A stretch of DNA of 64,000 nucleotides, taken from Cyclobacteriaceae bacterium (GTDB lineage: Bacteria; Bacteroidota; Bacteroidia; Cytophagales; Cyclobacteriaceae). The notes beneath the pieces were generated by a model. It worked only from the letters and a program-made list of their open reading frames with translations. It made no database searches and was not told the DNA's origin. Positions 55,393 to 64,000 of the stretch are shown piece by piece; positions within the stretch are counted from its first letter, which is position 1, and each line of letters starts with the position of its first letter. The stretch is taken from the NCBI GenBank assembly GCA_020436085.1, contig JAGQYM010000003.1, forward strand, positions 85,754 to 149,753, given 5' to 3'. A program made the translations under genes and the position numbers.

Positions 55393-56916
55393 ATGGCTCA
55401 GAAAGAAATAAAAACGTTAGGCGAACTCAAAAAGTCGGGTTATCAAACGAAGTCGATTAAGAATGAGTTGCGCGATAATCTAATCGATGCGCTTAAGTCA
55501 GGAAAAAATGTGTTTGAGGGAATTTGGGGATACGAGGAAACAGTTATCCCTGATATCGAACGTGCAATTCTTGCTGGACATGATATCAACCTCTTGGGTC
55601 TGCGCGGTCAGGCAAAGACTCGTATCGCCAGATTGATGACCTCACTCCTGGATGAATACATTCCAGTTATCGATGGGTCGGAATTGAATGATGATCCTTT
55701 TGATCCGATTTCAAGATACGGTCGCGATATAATTAATGAGCTTGGTGACGATACACCCATTACGTGGTTGCACCGAGATGAACGCTACACCGAAAAACTT
55801 GCAACTCCAGATGTGACGATTGCCGATTTGATTGGTGATGTCGATCCCATTAAAGCTGCATCATTGAAGTTACCCTACTCGGACGAACGCGTGATTCATT
55901 TCGGTCTTATTCCTCGAAGCCATCGTTGCATATTTGTCATCAACGAACTTCCAGACCTACAAGCCAGAATTCAGGTTGCATTGTTTAATATCCTGCAGGA
56001 AGGTGATATTCAAATTCGTGGCTTCAAGCTAAGGCTTCCGTTAGAAATTCAGTTTGTCTTTACTGCCAATCCAGAGGACTATACTAACAGAGGAAGTATC
56101 GTTACGCCTTTGAAGGATAGGATCGACAGCCAAATCATTACTCACTATCCCAAAACGATTGAGATTGGAAAGAAGATCACACAACAGGAAGCACGTATCA
56201 AGGAGGAGCAACGATCACTGGTTTCGTCAACTGAAATCATTAAAGACCTTGTAGAGCAAATTGCTATCGAAGCAAGAAAGAGTGAATTCGTTGATGCCAA
56301 GAGCGGTGTTTCCGCACGTCTCACCATCTCCGCGTATGAAAACTTAGTGGCAGCTGCCGAAAGAAGGTCGATCATCAACGGTGACAAAGAAACTAACATC
56401 AGACTGCTGGATTTTATCGGTGTTATCCCATCCATCACCGGTAAGGTAGAATTGGTCTATGAAGGAGAGCAGGAAGGTCCGGGTATAGTAGCCCAGAATC
56501 TCATTGGAAAAGCGATACGCTCTCAATTTGTTAGCTTCTTTCCCGACCCCGACAAATTCCGAAAGCAAAAAGAAAAGAGTCCCTATCGAAAAATCACAGA
56601 ATGGTTTGGTGAAGGTCACACGCTTGATCTCCTCCATGATATGACAAATGCAGACTATAAGAAATCATTGGAAAGTGTACCTGGGCTAAAGGAACTTATC
56701 AATGACTTGCACAAGGGACAGGATGCTACCAGCAAATTGCTGCTGATGGAGTTTGCTCTTCATGGACTTGCAGAATATAGTCAGTTGAGTAAGAATAATC
56801 TCGTAAAAGGGCTTCAATTCAAAGATCTACTCAGCGGTATGTTCTCGCTGCCTGCTGATGACGTGGATGAAGATGAAGAAGATGATGACAACTCTCTGGG
56901 CGGCATGATGAACTAA
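55393..56916 (+). CDS. MoxR/magnesium-chelatase-like AAA+ ATPase
   Basis: 507 residues from ATG 55393. AAA+ module about 45-340: Walker A INLLGLRGQAKTRIARL (Ala for Gly before KT, as in MoxR types), a Walker B-like CIFVINELPDLQ where Asn replaces the usual Asp, sensor I FVFTANPEDYTNRG and arginine-finger region TPLKDRIDSQI. The C-terminal 150 residues are helical and end in an Asp/Glu stretch. Paired with the VWA gene. A start at 55345 inside that gene is rejected. Confidence 0.88.
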   Translation: MAQKEIKTLGELKKSGYQTKSIKNELRDNLIDALKSGKNVFEGIWGYEETVIPDIERAILAGHDINLLGLRGQAKTRIARLMTSLLDEYIPVIDGSELNDDPFDPISRYGRDIINELGDDTPITWLHRDERYTEKLATPDVTIADLIGDVDPIKAASLKLPYSDERVIHFGLIPRSHRCIFVINELPDLQARIQVALFNILQEGDIQIRGFKLRLPLEIQFVFTANPEDYTNRGSIVTPLKDRIDSQIITHYPKTIEIGKKITQQEARIKEEQRSLVSSTEIIKDLVEQIAIEARKSEFVDAKSGVSARLTISAYENLVAAAERRSIINGDKETNIRLLDFIGVIPSITGKVELVYEGEQEGPGIVAQNLIGKAIRSQFVSFFPDPDKFRKQKEKSPYRKITEWFGEGHTLDLLHDMTNADYKKSLESVPGLKELINDLHKGQDATSKLLLMEFALHGLAEYSQLSKNNLVKGLQFKDLLSGMFSLPADDVDEDEEDDDNSLGGMMN

Positions 56917-57009
56917 TTCACTAAAGAATAACCAGAGGCCATTGCTTTTTATCAACCCCTTTTATTAGTTTTAGCTAACGATTTGAATTTGCGAAGGTAC
57001 GTTTTCATA

Positions 57010-57040
57010 CTTACAAGGCATTTTTTAAAACCATTGTAAG
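57010..57040. repeat. 7-base inverted repeat in the phoH upstream region
   Basis: CTTACAA (57010-57016) and TTGTAAG (57034-57040) with a 17-base spacer, between the ATPase gene and phoH. It may be a weak terminator or an operator; the AT-rich flank prevents a clear decision. Confidence 0.35.
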
Positions 57041-57085
57041 AGACGTGTCTTCGCTATTTTTTTAGCTGGGATCTAACTTTTTAGC

Positions 57086-58429
57086 ATGGCAAAAAGCAAA
57101 AAAGAGAACAAAATCTTTATCCTTGATACCTCTGTCATTATCTACGAACACAACAGTATCCTCAACTTTGATGAACATGATATCGGAATTCCGATAACGG
57201 TATTAGAGGAACTCGACAACTTCAAAAAAGGGAACGACACCAAAAATTTCGAAGCACGGGAATTTATCCGGCTGATTGACAAGCTGGCCAAAGGGCAGAT
57301 GCTCCACAACTGGAATCCCCTCAATGGCAAGGGCAAAGGGAAGTTCAAAGTGCTTATGGACACAGGGTCCAACGGTACCATTGACGCTAACAAGGTCTTC
57401 AATGAAGACAAAGCTGATCATCGCATTTTGAATTCTGCCCTCCTCCTTCAGAAGGAGCAAAAAGACAAAAAAATTATTCTCGTTTCCAAGGATGTCAATC
57501 TTCGACTGAAGGCGAAAGCACTTGGATTGCAAGCCGAGGACTACACAACCGGCAAAGTTCAAAACATCAGTTCGCTTTACACCGGCAAAACGATAGTGGA
57601 AGATGTTGATCCGGATATGATCAATTTCCTGTATGACAAAGGGTACTGTCCTCCGGAGGATGTGCTGGGTAAAGACGTGCCGATGAAAAACCACTACTAC
57701 ATTTTGAAGAGTGGAAAGAAGTCTGTCCTGGCGTTTTTCAATTCCGCTAATGGAATGATTGAGCACGTAGAAAAAAGAAACGCCTATGGTATTAAACCTC
57801 GGAACGCGGAACAAGCGTTTGCAATTCACGCAGTGCTGAAACCGGAGATAAGGCTCGTGTCAATACAAGGAGTTGCCGGTACCGGGAAAACTTTGATTGC
57901 ACTCGCAGCTGCTTTGGAGCAAAAAAGGGAATTCAAGCAGATCTACCTCGCGCGTCCTATAGTACCATTAAGCAACAAGGATATTGGCTTTTTACCAGGG
58001 GATATCAAGTCAAAGATCAATCCTTACATGGAACCCCTGTGGGACAATCTCAAGTTCATTCAGAACCAATACGGAGAGAGTGACAAAGAGTATAGCAAGA
58101 TTTCAGAAATGATCAATCTGGAGAAGTTGGTGATTACGCCACTAGCCTATATCCGAGGAAGAAGTCTTTCGAACATCTGCTTTATCGTGGACGAAGCGCA
58201 GAACCTAACACCGCATGAGGTAAAAACGATTATTACGAGAGCCGGTGAAAACACCAAAATTATTTTCACTGGTGATATCTATCAGATCGACACACCCTAT
58301 CTCGATTCACAAAGCAATGGCTTATCCAACCTGATAGATAGATTGAAAGATCACGAGCTGTATGCTCACATTACACTTGAAAAAGGGGAAAGGTCTGAGC
58401 TAGCTAACTTAGCGAACGACTTGCTCTAG
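57086..58429 (+). CDS. PhoH family protein with N-terminal PIN domain
   Basis: 447 residues: PIN ribonuclease domain 8-160 with acidic residues in IFILDTSVIIYEH, PITVLEELDNFK and VSKDVNLRLKAKALG, then a PhoH P-loop ATPase from about 240 with GVAGTGKTLIALAAAL (Walker A), ARPIVPLSNKDIGFLPGDI and FIVDEAQNLTPHEVK (Walker B). PIN-PhoH (PhoH2) proteins act as ATP-driven RNA helicase/ribonucleases in other bacteria. ATG start. It converges on sucD with a 3-base gap. Confidence 0.93.
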   Translation: MAKSKKENKIFILDTSVIIYEHNSILNFDEHDIGIPITVLEELDNFKKGNDTKNFEAREFIRLIDKLAKGQMLHNWNPLNGKGKGKFKVLMDTGSNGTIDANKVFNEDKADHRILNSALLLQKEQKDKKIILVSKDVNLRLKAKALGLQAEDYTTGKVQNISSLYTGKTIVEDVDPDMINFLYDKGYCPPEDVLGKDVPMKNHYYILKSGKKSVLAFFNSANGMIEHVEKRNAYGIKPRNAEQAFAIHAVLKPEIRLVSIQGVAGTGKTLIALAAALEQKREFKQIYLARPIVPLSNKDIGFLPGDIKSKINPYMEPLWDNLKFIQNQYGESDKEYSKISEMINLEKLVITPLAYIRGRSLSNICFIVDEAQNLTPHEVKTIITRAGENTKIIFTGDIYQIDTPYLDSQSNGLSNLIDRLKDHELYAHITLEKGERSELANLANDLL

Positions 58430-58432
58430 AAT

Positions 58433-59308
58433 TCATTTACCCAATGCCTTGGCGATGGTCTCGCCAATCATTGCCGGTGAATCCACCACGTGGATACCAC
58501 ACTCTTTCATGATTTTCATTTTGGCTGCTGCAGTATCCTCCGCACCTCCGATGATCGCACCTGCGTGCCCCATCCTTCTACCAGGAGGCGCAGTCTGTCC
58601 TGCGATGAATCCAACTACCGGCTTCTTGATTCCGCTGTCGCGAACCCATCTTGCGGCAACCGCTTCATAATTTCCGCCAATCTCACCTATCATCACCACG
58701 CCATCAGTTTCGGGATCGTTCATCAACATTTCGACAGCGTCTTTGGTCGGTGTCCCGATGATTGGATCTCCACCGATCCCAATTGCAGTAGAAATTCCTA
58801 ATCCTGCCTTCACAATTTGATCTGCAGCTTCGTAAGTAAGTGTTCCGGATTTTGATACCACGCCCACTCTTCCTTTCTTGAAAACAAAACCTGGCATGAT
58901 ACCCACCTTAGCTTCGCCTGGGGTAATCACTCCCGGGCAATTTGGGCCAACCAAAGTGACTCCCTTCTCCTTCACATACTTTTTTACATTCATCATGTCT
59001 TTCACAGGAATACCTTCCGTAATAGCCACAATTACTTTGATACCAGCTTCTGCAGCTTCCAAAACAGAATCAGCAGCAAATGCAGGTGGTACGAATATGA
59101 TGGAAACATCCGCGCCAGTCTTGTCAACGGCTTCTTTTACAGTGTTGAACACAGGTCTTCCCAGGTGCTCCTGACCTCCCTTGCCGGGTGTTACTCCTCC
59201 CACCACATTGGTGCCGTACTCTATCATCTGACCAGCATGGAAAGTACCTTCCGATCCGGTGAAACCCTGTACAATAATTCTGGAGTCCTTGTTGACGAGT
59301 ACGCTCAT
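58433..59308 (-). CDS. sucD: Succinyl-CoA synthetase alpha subunit
   Basis: Citrate-cycle enzyme forming ATP or GTP from succinyl-CoA. 291 residues: CoA-binding Rossmann domain ([34 protein letters not shown]) and ligase domain with the phosphorylated His in [16 protein letters not shown]. The beta subunit gene sucC is not adjacent, as in several Bacteroidota. ATG start. A full promoter (59331-59360) lies just upstream. Confidence 0.97.
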   Translation of the reverse strand: MSVLVNKDSRIIVQGFTGSEGTFHAGQMIEYGTNVVGGVTPGKGGQEHLGRPVFNTVKEAVDKTGADVSIIFVPPAFAADSVLEAAEAGIKVIVAITEGIPVKDMMNVKKYVKEKGVTLVGPNCPGVITPGEAKVGIMPGFVFKKGRVGVVSKSGTLTYEAADQIVKAGLGISTAIGIGGDPIIGTPTKDAVEMLMNDPETDGVVMIGEIGGNYEAVAARWVRDSGIKKPVVGFIAGQTAPPGRRMGHAGAIIGGAEDTAAAKMKIMKECGIHVVDSPAMIGETIAKALGK

Positions 59309-59330
59309 AGTAGTTGACTTAGGTGGAACA

Positions 59331-59360
59331 CAAAATTAGGATATTAATCAAGCCAGACAA
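59331..59360 (-). promoter_or_regulatory. Promoter of sucD
   Basis: Minus strand TTG (59358-59360), 19 bases, TAATTTTG (59331-59338): complete Bacteroidota promoter, about 23 bases before the sucD ATG. Confidence 0.8.
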
Positions 59361-59384
59361 GTGCGAATATTTATGTGTTCGGCA

Positions 59385-59420
59385 AAAAGAAAACCCCACC
59401 CGAACTAATCCGGATGGGGT
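59385..59420 (-). terminator. Terminator after the FecR-like gene
   Basis: ACCCCACCCG (59393-59402) pairs with CGGATGGGGT (59411-59420), one mismatch, followed on the minus strand by TTTTCTTTTT. Confidence 0.9.
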
Positions 59421-59445
59421 CTCATATTGGCTTTCGCCTTATTTC

Positions 59446-60348
59446 TTACTCTTGAGTTTTGAGCTTGTTTCGTAGTAGAAACTCATCGTATGCCTCCTTG
59501 TAAGTAGTTACATCTGGAGCCATTTTAATAGCCTCCTCGTAAGCCGTGATCGCATCGATGTAAAGCTTGTTTTCCTCATAGAACCCAGCCATGATAAACT
59601 TATTCAAAGCTGTTTCCTCCGTCACTTGTCCTTGAATCTCTCCAAGCGCTTTAGTCACTTTCTCCTTCTCTGCTGCTGACAACTTCTTGATTAGGTGCTG
59701 CTCAGACTTCACCTTAGGATCTGCCTTTGACCTTACTTCAATCAGGATAGCTGATTCATTTGCAAACTTAGGATCAGCAAGGTTCACTTCTACTGAACTT
59801 TCAGGAGTTTCAACTTTCATCAACTCATCGTCAAACATATTCTTGAAAGTTACTACATAGGGAGCTCCTCCTTTCTCTGCGCTCCAGTTGATAATTGCTT
59901 TCTGGCTAAACACACCTGAGTACTGATTCTCCGGCAGGAAAACTTTAATGTCTTCCAATCCGCGGTGAACGGCTCCTGTTGCACTTAGTCTGTTCTTCTT
60001 TGCTTCGGCCGAGTTGCTGCTTAGAATAAAGTCGGTGTATTTGTTCAATACGCTACTACCCCCACCTTGAACTTTGGCTGCCAGATCGGCTACCTTATGT
60101 GGTCCTGCTTCTTTCACTTCAAGGGGCTTCCCACTTTTGTGGATCAATCCCAAATAAGCATTCTCAGATAGTCTGACCTCGTCCACTGACTGTAAGCTCG
60201 CTCCAGTTTTGATGGCTTGCCAGCTATCACCGCTTTTCACCTCATTGGTTCCTTTGTTGGCCAGCACCTTAAAAGCATAATCCTGTCCAAACGCCACAGA
60301 AATCATTGAAACAAAGCCTAAGACTAGAATTAACTTGCTGTTTTTCAT
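59446..60348 (-). CDS. Exported FecR-like / TPR-like protein
   Basis: 300 residues from ATG 60348: signal peptide 1-22 (LILVLGFVSMISVAFGQ). Residues 25-110 recall FecR domains (VKSGDSWQAIKTGASLQSVD, VRLSENAYLGLIHKSGKPLE). Residues about 255-300 have a TPR-like pair of helices (DAITAYEEAIKMAPDVTTYK). It should lie in the periplasm. It follows the CHASE2 gene by 44 bases, an association seen in FecR/CHASE2 sensor modules. A longer frame to 60435 is rejected because it would bury the signal peptide and overlap the CHASE2 gene. Confidence 0.78.
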   Translation of the reverse strand: MKNSKLILVLGFVSMISVAFGQDYAFKVLANKGTNEVKSGDSWQAIKTGASLQSVDEVRLSENAYLGLIHKSGKPLEVKEAGPHKVADLAAKVQGGGSSVLNKYTDFILSSNSAEAKKNRLSATGAVHRGLEDIKVFLPENQYSGVFSQKAIINWSAEKGGAPYVVTFKNMFDDELMKVETPESSVEVNLADPKFANESAILIEVRSKADPKVKSEQHLIKKLSAAEKEKVTKALGEIQGQVTEETALNKFIMAGFYEENKLYIDAITAYEEAIKMAPDVTTYKEAYDEFLLRNKLKTQE

Positions 60349-60392
60349 GATGTTATAAACTATTTTATACGCTAAGTTAGTAATTATATCTA

Positions 60393-61715
60393 TTAATCGG
60401 ACGTTAATACCTCTGCCCTCCTTTTGGTAAACCACCGGCTATTCCGCACTACTTCAAAGGTTTTTACCACTACCCCCACGTATATCTCAAAACAGGTACC
60501 CACCAAAGCCAAGGCCGCCAGCGTAATGGTCAGGTTCAGCTTAAATCCATACCAGTTAAAGAAGTAAATCATCAAAAATGACAATAAAATAATCTGCAAT
60601 AACTGGAGCATTACCGTAATCCCATCAAACCAGTCCGGAATGCGGTGATGAATTAGCCAAAATAATGCCACGTTTAGGAAACAGACCAAAATGGCAATAG
60701 TCCACTCCTGCCATTTTGCCATCACCTCAATATAGTCCTCCGCAAGTATCATAGATACGATGTTGGCATGAACAACAAGCCCATACATATCCGGGTTTGC
60801 CTTACCTGCATACTGCCTGTTGAGCGGTGTGAAGAATTTATCATCCCATGAGGTATCAGAAAAATCATCACCCATGTAGCCCATCATCACAATCTTGTCG
60901 GTGATAAGTGTTGGCAAAAATTCTTCGTTCAATACTTGATACCAATCAAGCGCGAAGTATCGGCCTGAAAAAGAGGATGCACCATAGAAATCAACAATAT
61001 TTCCTCTATAGTTAATGACTTCCTCTTCATTGCCTCTAGCCAAAAATCGTTCTGTCTTTTCCGGTGCGTAAATTCTTGCCACCTCTATTGAAAAAGCATT
61101 CAGAGTATCGTCAGCGACAGGCAATCGGGGAATAAACGTGCGACAGGTTTTGAATGACTCCTGATTGTCTGCATCAGTTGGTAAGTTCGCATACCCTTCA
61201 AAGGCATTTCCACGAATATCAGCGTCAGTCCTCTCTAGAGAATCAAACGAAATCTCTTCATCCGTAGTAAGCTGCGCGTTGAAAAGTGAATCAGTTTGTG
61301 TTACCCTGGTCACCAACACAAAATTTTTTGTCTCTGCAATTGCATTGCCCAGCATTGCATTGCCCATCACATCTGCCAGCGGTGGGCAATTAATCGTGTC
61401 TCGTAATCCCAGTGGGCAGTCAAAGAAGCTATCCATCCCGATCACCTTTGGATTGTATTTGTTAAGAATCCGAATTTGCTCCGCAACACCGCCTCTAGGA
61501 AGTGCGCCAATGTTTACAATCACAATATTAGTATCAATAGCGGGGTCAGAACGAAGTTGAGAAAAAGCAATGTCAGTCAACTCCATATCACCAAGTGCCT
61601 GACCCAAGGGATCGAATGCACTAAAGACTTTTAAATCGGTGATTTGAACGATGCCCCCTAGCGTCACAAAGACGAACGCGGTTGCCAGCAAACAGTCGAT
61701 GAAGAATTTTCGCAT
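60393..61715 (-). CDS. CHASE2 domain membrane protein without output domain
   Basis: 440 residues: N-terminal helix 8-27, periplasmic CHASE2 domain about 35-330 (NIVIVNIGALPRGGVAEQIR, VIGMDSFFDC, VNYRG-like INYRGNIVDFYGASSFSGRY, KIVMMGYMGDD), then three C-terminal membrane helices about 340-425 (WTIAILVCFLNVALFWLI, LQLLQIILLSFLMIYFF, LTITLAALALVGTCFEIYV) and a short cytoplasmic tail. CHASE2 normally feeds a kinase, cyclase or GGDEF domain; none follows here. ATG start. Upstream of the FecR-like gene in one unit. Confidence 0.88.
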   Translation of the reverse strand: MRKFFIDCLLATAFVFVTLGGIVQITDLKVFSAFDPLGQALGDMELTDIAFSQLRSDPAIDTNIVIVNIGALPRGGVAEQIRILNKYNPKVIGMDSFFDCPLGLRDTINCPPLADVMGNAMLGNAIAETKNFVLVTRVTQTDSLFNAQLTTDEEISFDSLERTDADIRGNAFEGYANLPTDADNQESFKTCRTFIPRLPVADDTLNAFSIEVARIYAPEKTERFLARGNEEEVINYRGNIVDFYGASSFSGRYFALDWYQVLNEEFLPTLITDKIVMMGYMGDDFSDTSWDDKFFTPLNRQYAGKANPDMYGLVVHANIVSMILAEDYIEVMAKWQEWTIAILVCFLNVALFWLIHHRIPDWFDGITVMLQLLQIILLSFLMIYFFNWYGFKLNLTITLAALALVGTCFEIYVGVVVKTFEVVRNSRWFTKRRAEVLTSD

Positions 61716-61762
61716 GAAACGATTTAAACGTTATGGGCAATCAGTAAATTTAAAAATTAACC

Positions 61763-62951
<1,189 letters not shown>

Positions 62952-62998
62952 TTATCTGTTAGCTATAAAAGTAATTATTTTGCGATACTTGTCAGGTA

Positions 62999-64000
62999 AT
63001 GAATAAACTCCTACTGACCATTTCATGCTTTTTGTTGGCGTGCACGCATACACCAAACAATGATTCAAAGCATTCAAATACTTTGAAGTATGCAAAAGGT
63101 TTTAGTGTGACCGAGGAAAATGGATACAAATTAGTTGAGGTCACTAACCCTTATCCACAATCAGCAGTTTCCTTGAGATACATTGTAGTGAAACGTGGTG
63201 ACAAAGTACCCGATCACGACAATAACACCGAGGTTATTCTAGCTCCTGTTGAAAGGGTGGTCTGCACCTCCACTTCACATGTAGGCTTGCTTGATCAGTT
63301 GAATGCTGAAAAGGTTTTAGTTGGATTTCCAACAACTGATCTGATCAGCTCTGAAAAAGTCAGAGCACGCATTGATTCGGGATTGGTTGTTGATCTGGGA
63401 ATTGACAGTGAAATGAATCTGGAGCTACTGTACTCATTGAAACCCGAATTGGTGATGGGTTATTCGATTTCTGGCGATATGGTTAAACTTTCGCGCGTAT
63501 CTGATCTGGGAATTCCTGTTGTGATTAATGCAGAATACCTTGAGGATCACCCACTAGGTCGCGCGGAATGGATAAAATTTATGGCCGTGTTTCTCGGCAA
63601 GGAAGAGAGAGCTGATTCCATCTTTAATGAGATAGAAAAGGAGTATTACACTGCAAGGTCCCTTGTAGAAAACAACACCACAAAACCGACTGCTATCAGT
63701 GGAATCCTATACGGTGATGCCTGGTTTCTGCCGGGTGGGCAAAATTATGCAGCAAAAATGCTTGCGGATGCGGGTTATCACTATCTATGGCAAGATGATC
63801 CATCAAGTGACTTCCTCAAACTGGATTTTGAATCAGTATATGCAAAAGGAGTTGACGCAGAGTACTGGATTGGCGTAGGATCATTCAATTCGCTTAAAGA
63901 AATGAAGACTGCTGAGCAGCGATACGAGCTATTTGCAGCGTTTAAGCAGGGGAATGTTTATACCTATGACGCACGTAGAGGGCCCACAGGCGGCAGCGAG
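62999..64000 (+). CDS. ABC transporter substrate-binding lipoprotein, siderophore/cobalamin type (3' end beyond the window)
   Basis: Open from ATG 62999 to the window end, 334 residues seen. Lipoprotein signal MNKLLLTISCFLLACTHTPN with lipobox LLAC. The class III binding fold follows: VERVVCTSTSHVGLLDQLNA, MNLELLYSLKPELVMGYSIS, LGIPVVINAEYLEDHPLGRA, LDFESVYAKGVDAEYWIGVG. Its family binds iron-siderophore, haem or cobalamin and hands them to FecCD-type permeases. It could serve the importer at 38.8-40.7 kb, or one just outside the window. Confidence 0.9.
   Translation, partial: MNKLLLTISCFLLACTHTPNNDSKHSNTLKYAKGFSVTEENGYKLVEVTNPYPQSAVSLRYIVVKRGDKVPDHDNNTEVILAPVERVVCTSTSHVGLLDQLNAEKVLVGFPTTDLISSEKVRARIDSGLVVDLGIDSEMNLELLYSLKPELVMGYSISGDMVKLSRVSDLGIPVVINAEYLEDHPLGRAEWIKFMAVFLGKEERADSIFNEIEKEYYTARSLVENNTTKPTAISGILYGDAWFLPGGQNYAAKMLADAGYHYLWQDDPSSDFLKLDFESVYAKGVDAEYWIGVGSFNSLKEMKTAEQRYELFAAFKQGNVYTYDARRGPTGGSE

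Noticed and set aside
57203-57829. 208-codon frame antisense to phoH
   Set aside because: Covers the PIN-domain coding region on the other strand; phoH motifs are unambiguous and the antisense product is rich in aromatic and His residues with no family.

Overview
The window looks like chromosomal DNA of a member of the Bacteroidota, most likely the Cytophagales. The evidence is the fused DAHP synthase-chorismate mutase, the bacillithiol gene bshA, lysine-rich tails on L17 and L22, zinc-free L36 and S14, and several promoters of the Bacteroidota type (TTG, 19 bases, TAnnTTTG). No rRNA, tRNA, CRISPR array, insertion sequence or phage gene was seen. No gene-free stretch exceeds 300 bases; the largest (14799-15076, 38493-38754, 48956-49171, 10321-10514) hold promoters or small inverted repeats, or nothing I recognise.

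Layout. 1-9.5 kb is metabolic: partial lysS, proline dehydrogenase, a shikimate block (DAHP synthase-chorismate mutase, aroB, aroA), a leaderless metal-receptor-fold protein, an M42 aminopeptidase and a biotin-dependent acyl-CoA carboxyltransferase. 9.6-15.3 kb is a stress and envelope signalling island: csbD and a coiled-coil lipoprotein, a CHASE3-PAS histidine kinase, an outer-membrane barrel, a sigma-54 response regulator, a lone receiver and an Lmo0937-type mini membrane protein. Three of these genes have sigma-54-like -24 elements in front of them. 15.3-21.4 kb holds ppx/gppA, a MuiA-like protein, an Ldh-type dehydrogenase, a small barrel, a DivIC/FtsB protein and a tandem pair of membrane-anchored DUF2147-like proteins.

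21.4-38.5 kb is read leftwards: eno and carA, then the S10-spc-alpha ribosomal cluster from rplC to rplQ with secY, map, infA, rpmJ and rpoA. It begins at rplC with a textbook promoter and lacks rpsJ. A second equally good promoter and a structured 154-base gap lie inside it, between rpsN and rpsH.

38.7-64 kb is mixed: a FecCD/FecE-type importer, a dgcA-dgcN pair (D-glutamate route), rlmN, a VIT/CCC1 metal transporter whose start codon lies in a perfect hairpin, two rhomboid proteases, mutL, a GH3-beta-lactamase fusion whose GH3 half has lost its catalytic residues, bshA, a fatty-acid hydroxylase, a VWA/MoxR ATPase pair, phoH, sucD, a FecR-like/CHASE2 pair, meaB, a tiny DUF5522 cysteine protein antisense to the meaB end, and a partial siderophore/cobalamin-type binding lipoprotein.

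Most of this is ordinary housekeeping. The candidates for undescribed biology are the sigma-54 island, the rpsN-rpsH gap, the dead-GH3 fusion, the SusC-like motif in the MuiA-like protein, the start-codon hairpin of the metal transporter and the kinase-less CHASE2/FecR pair.
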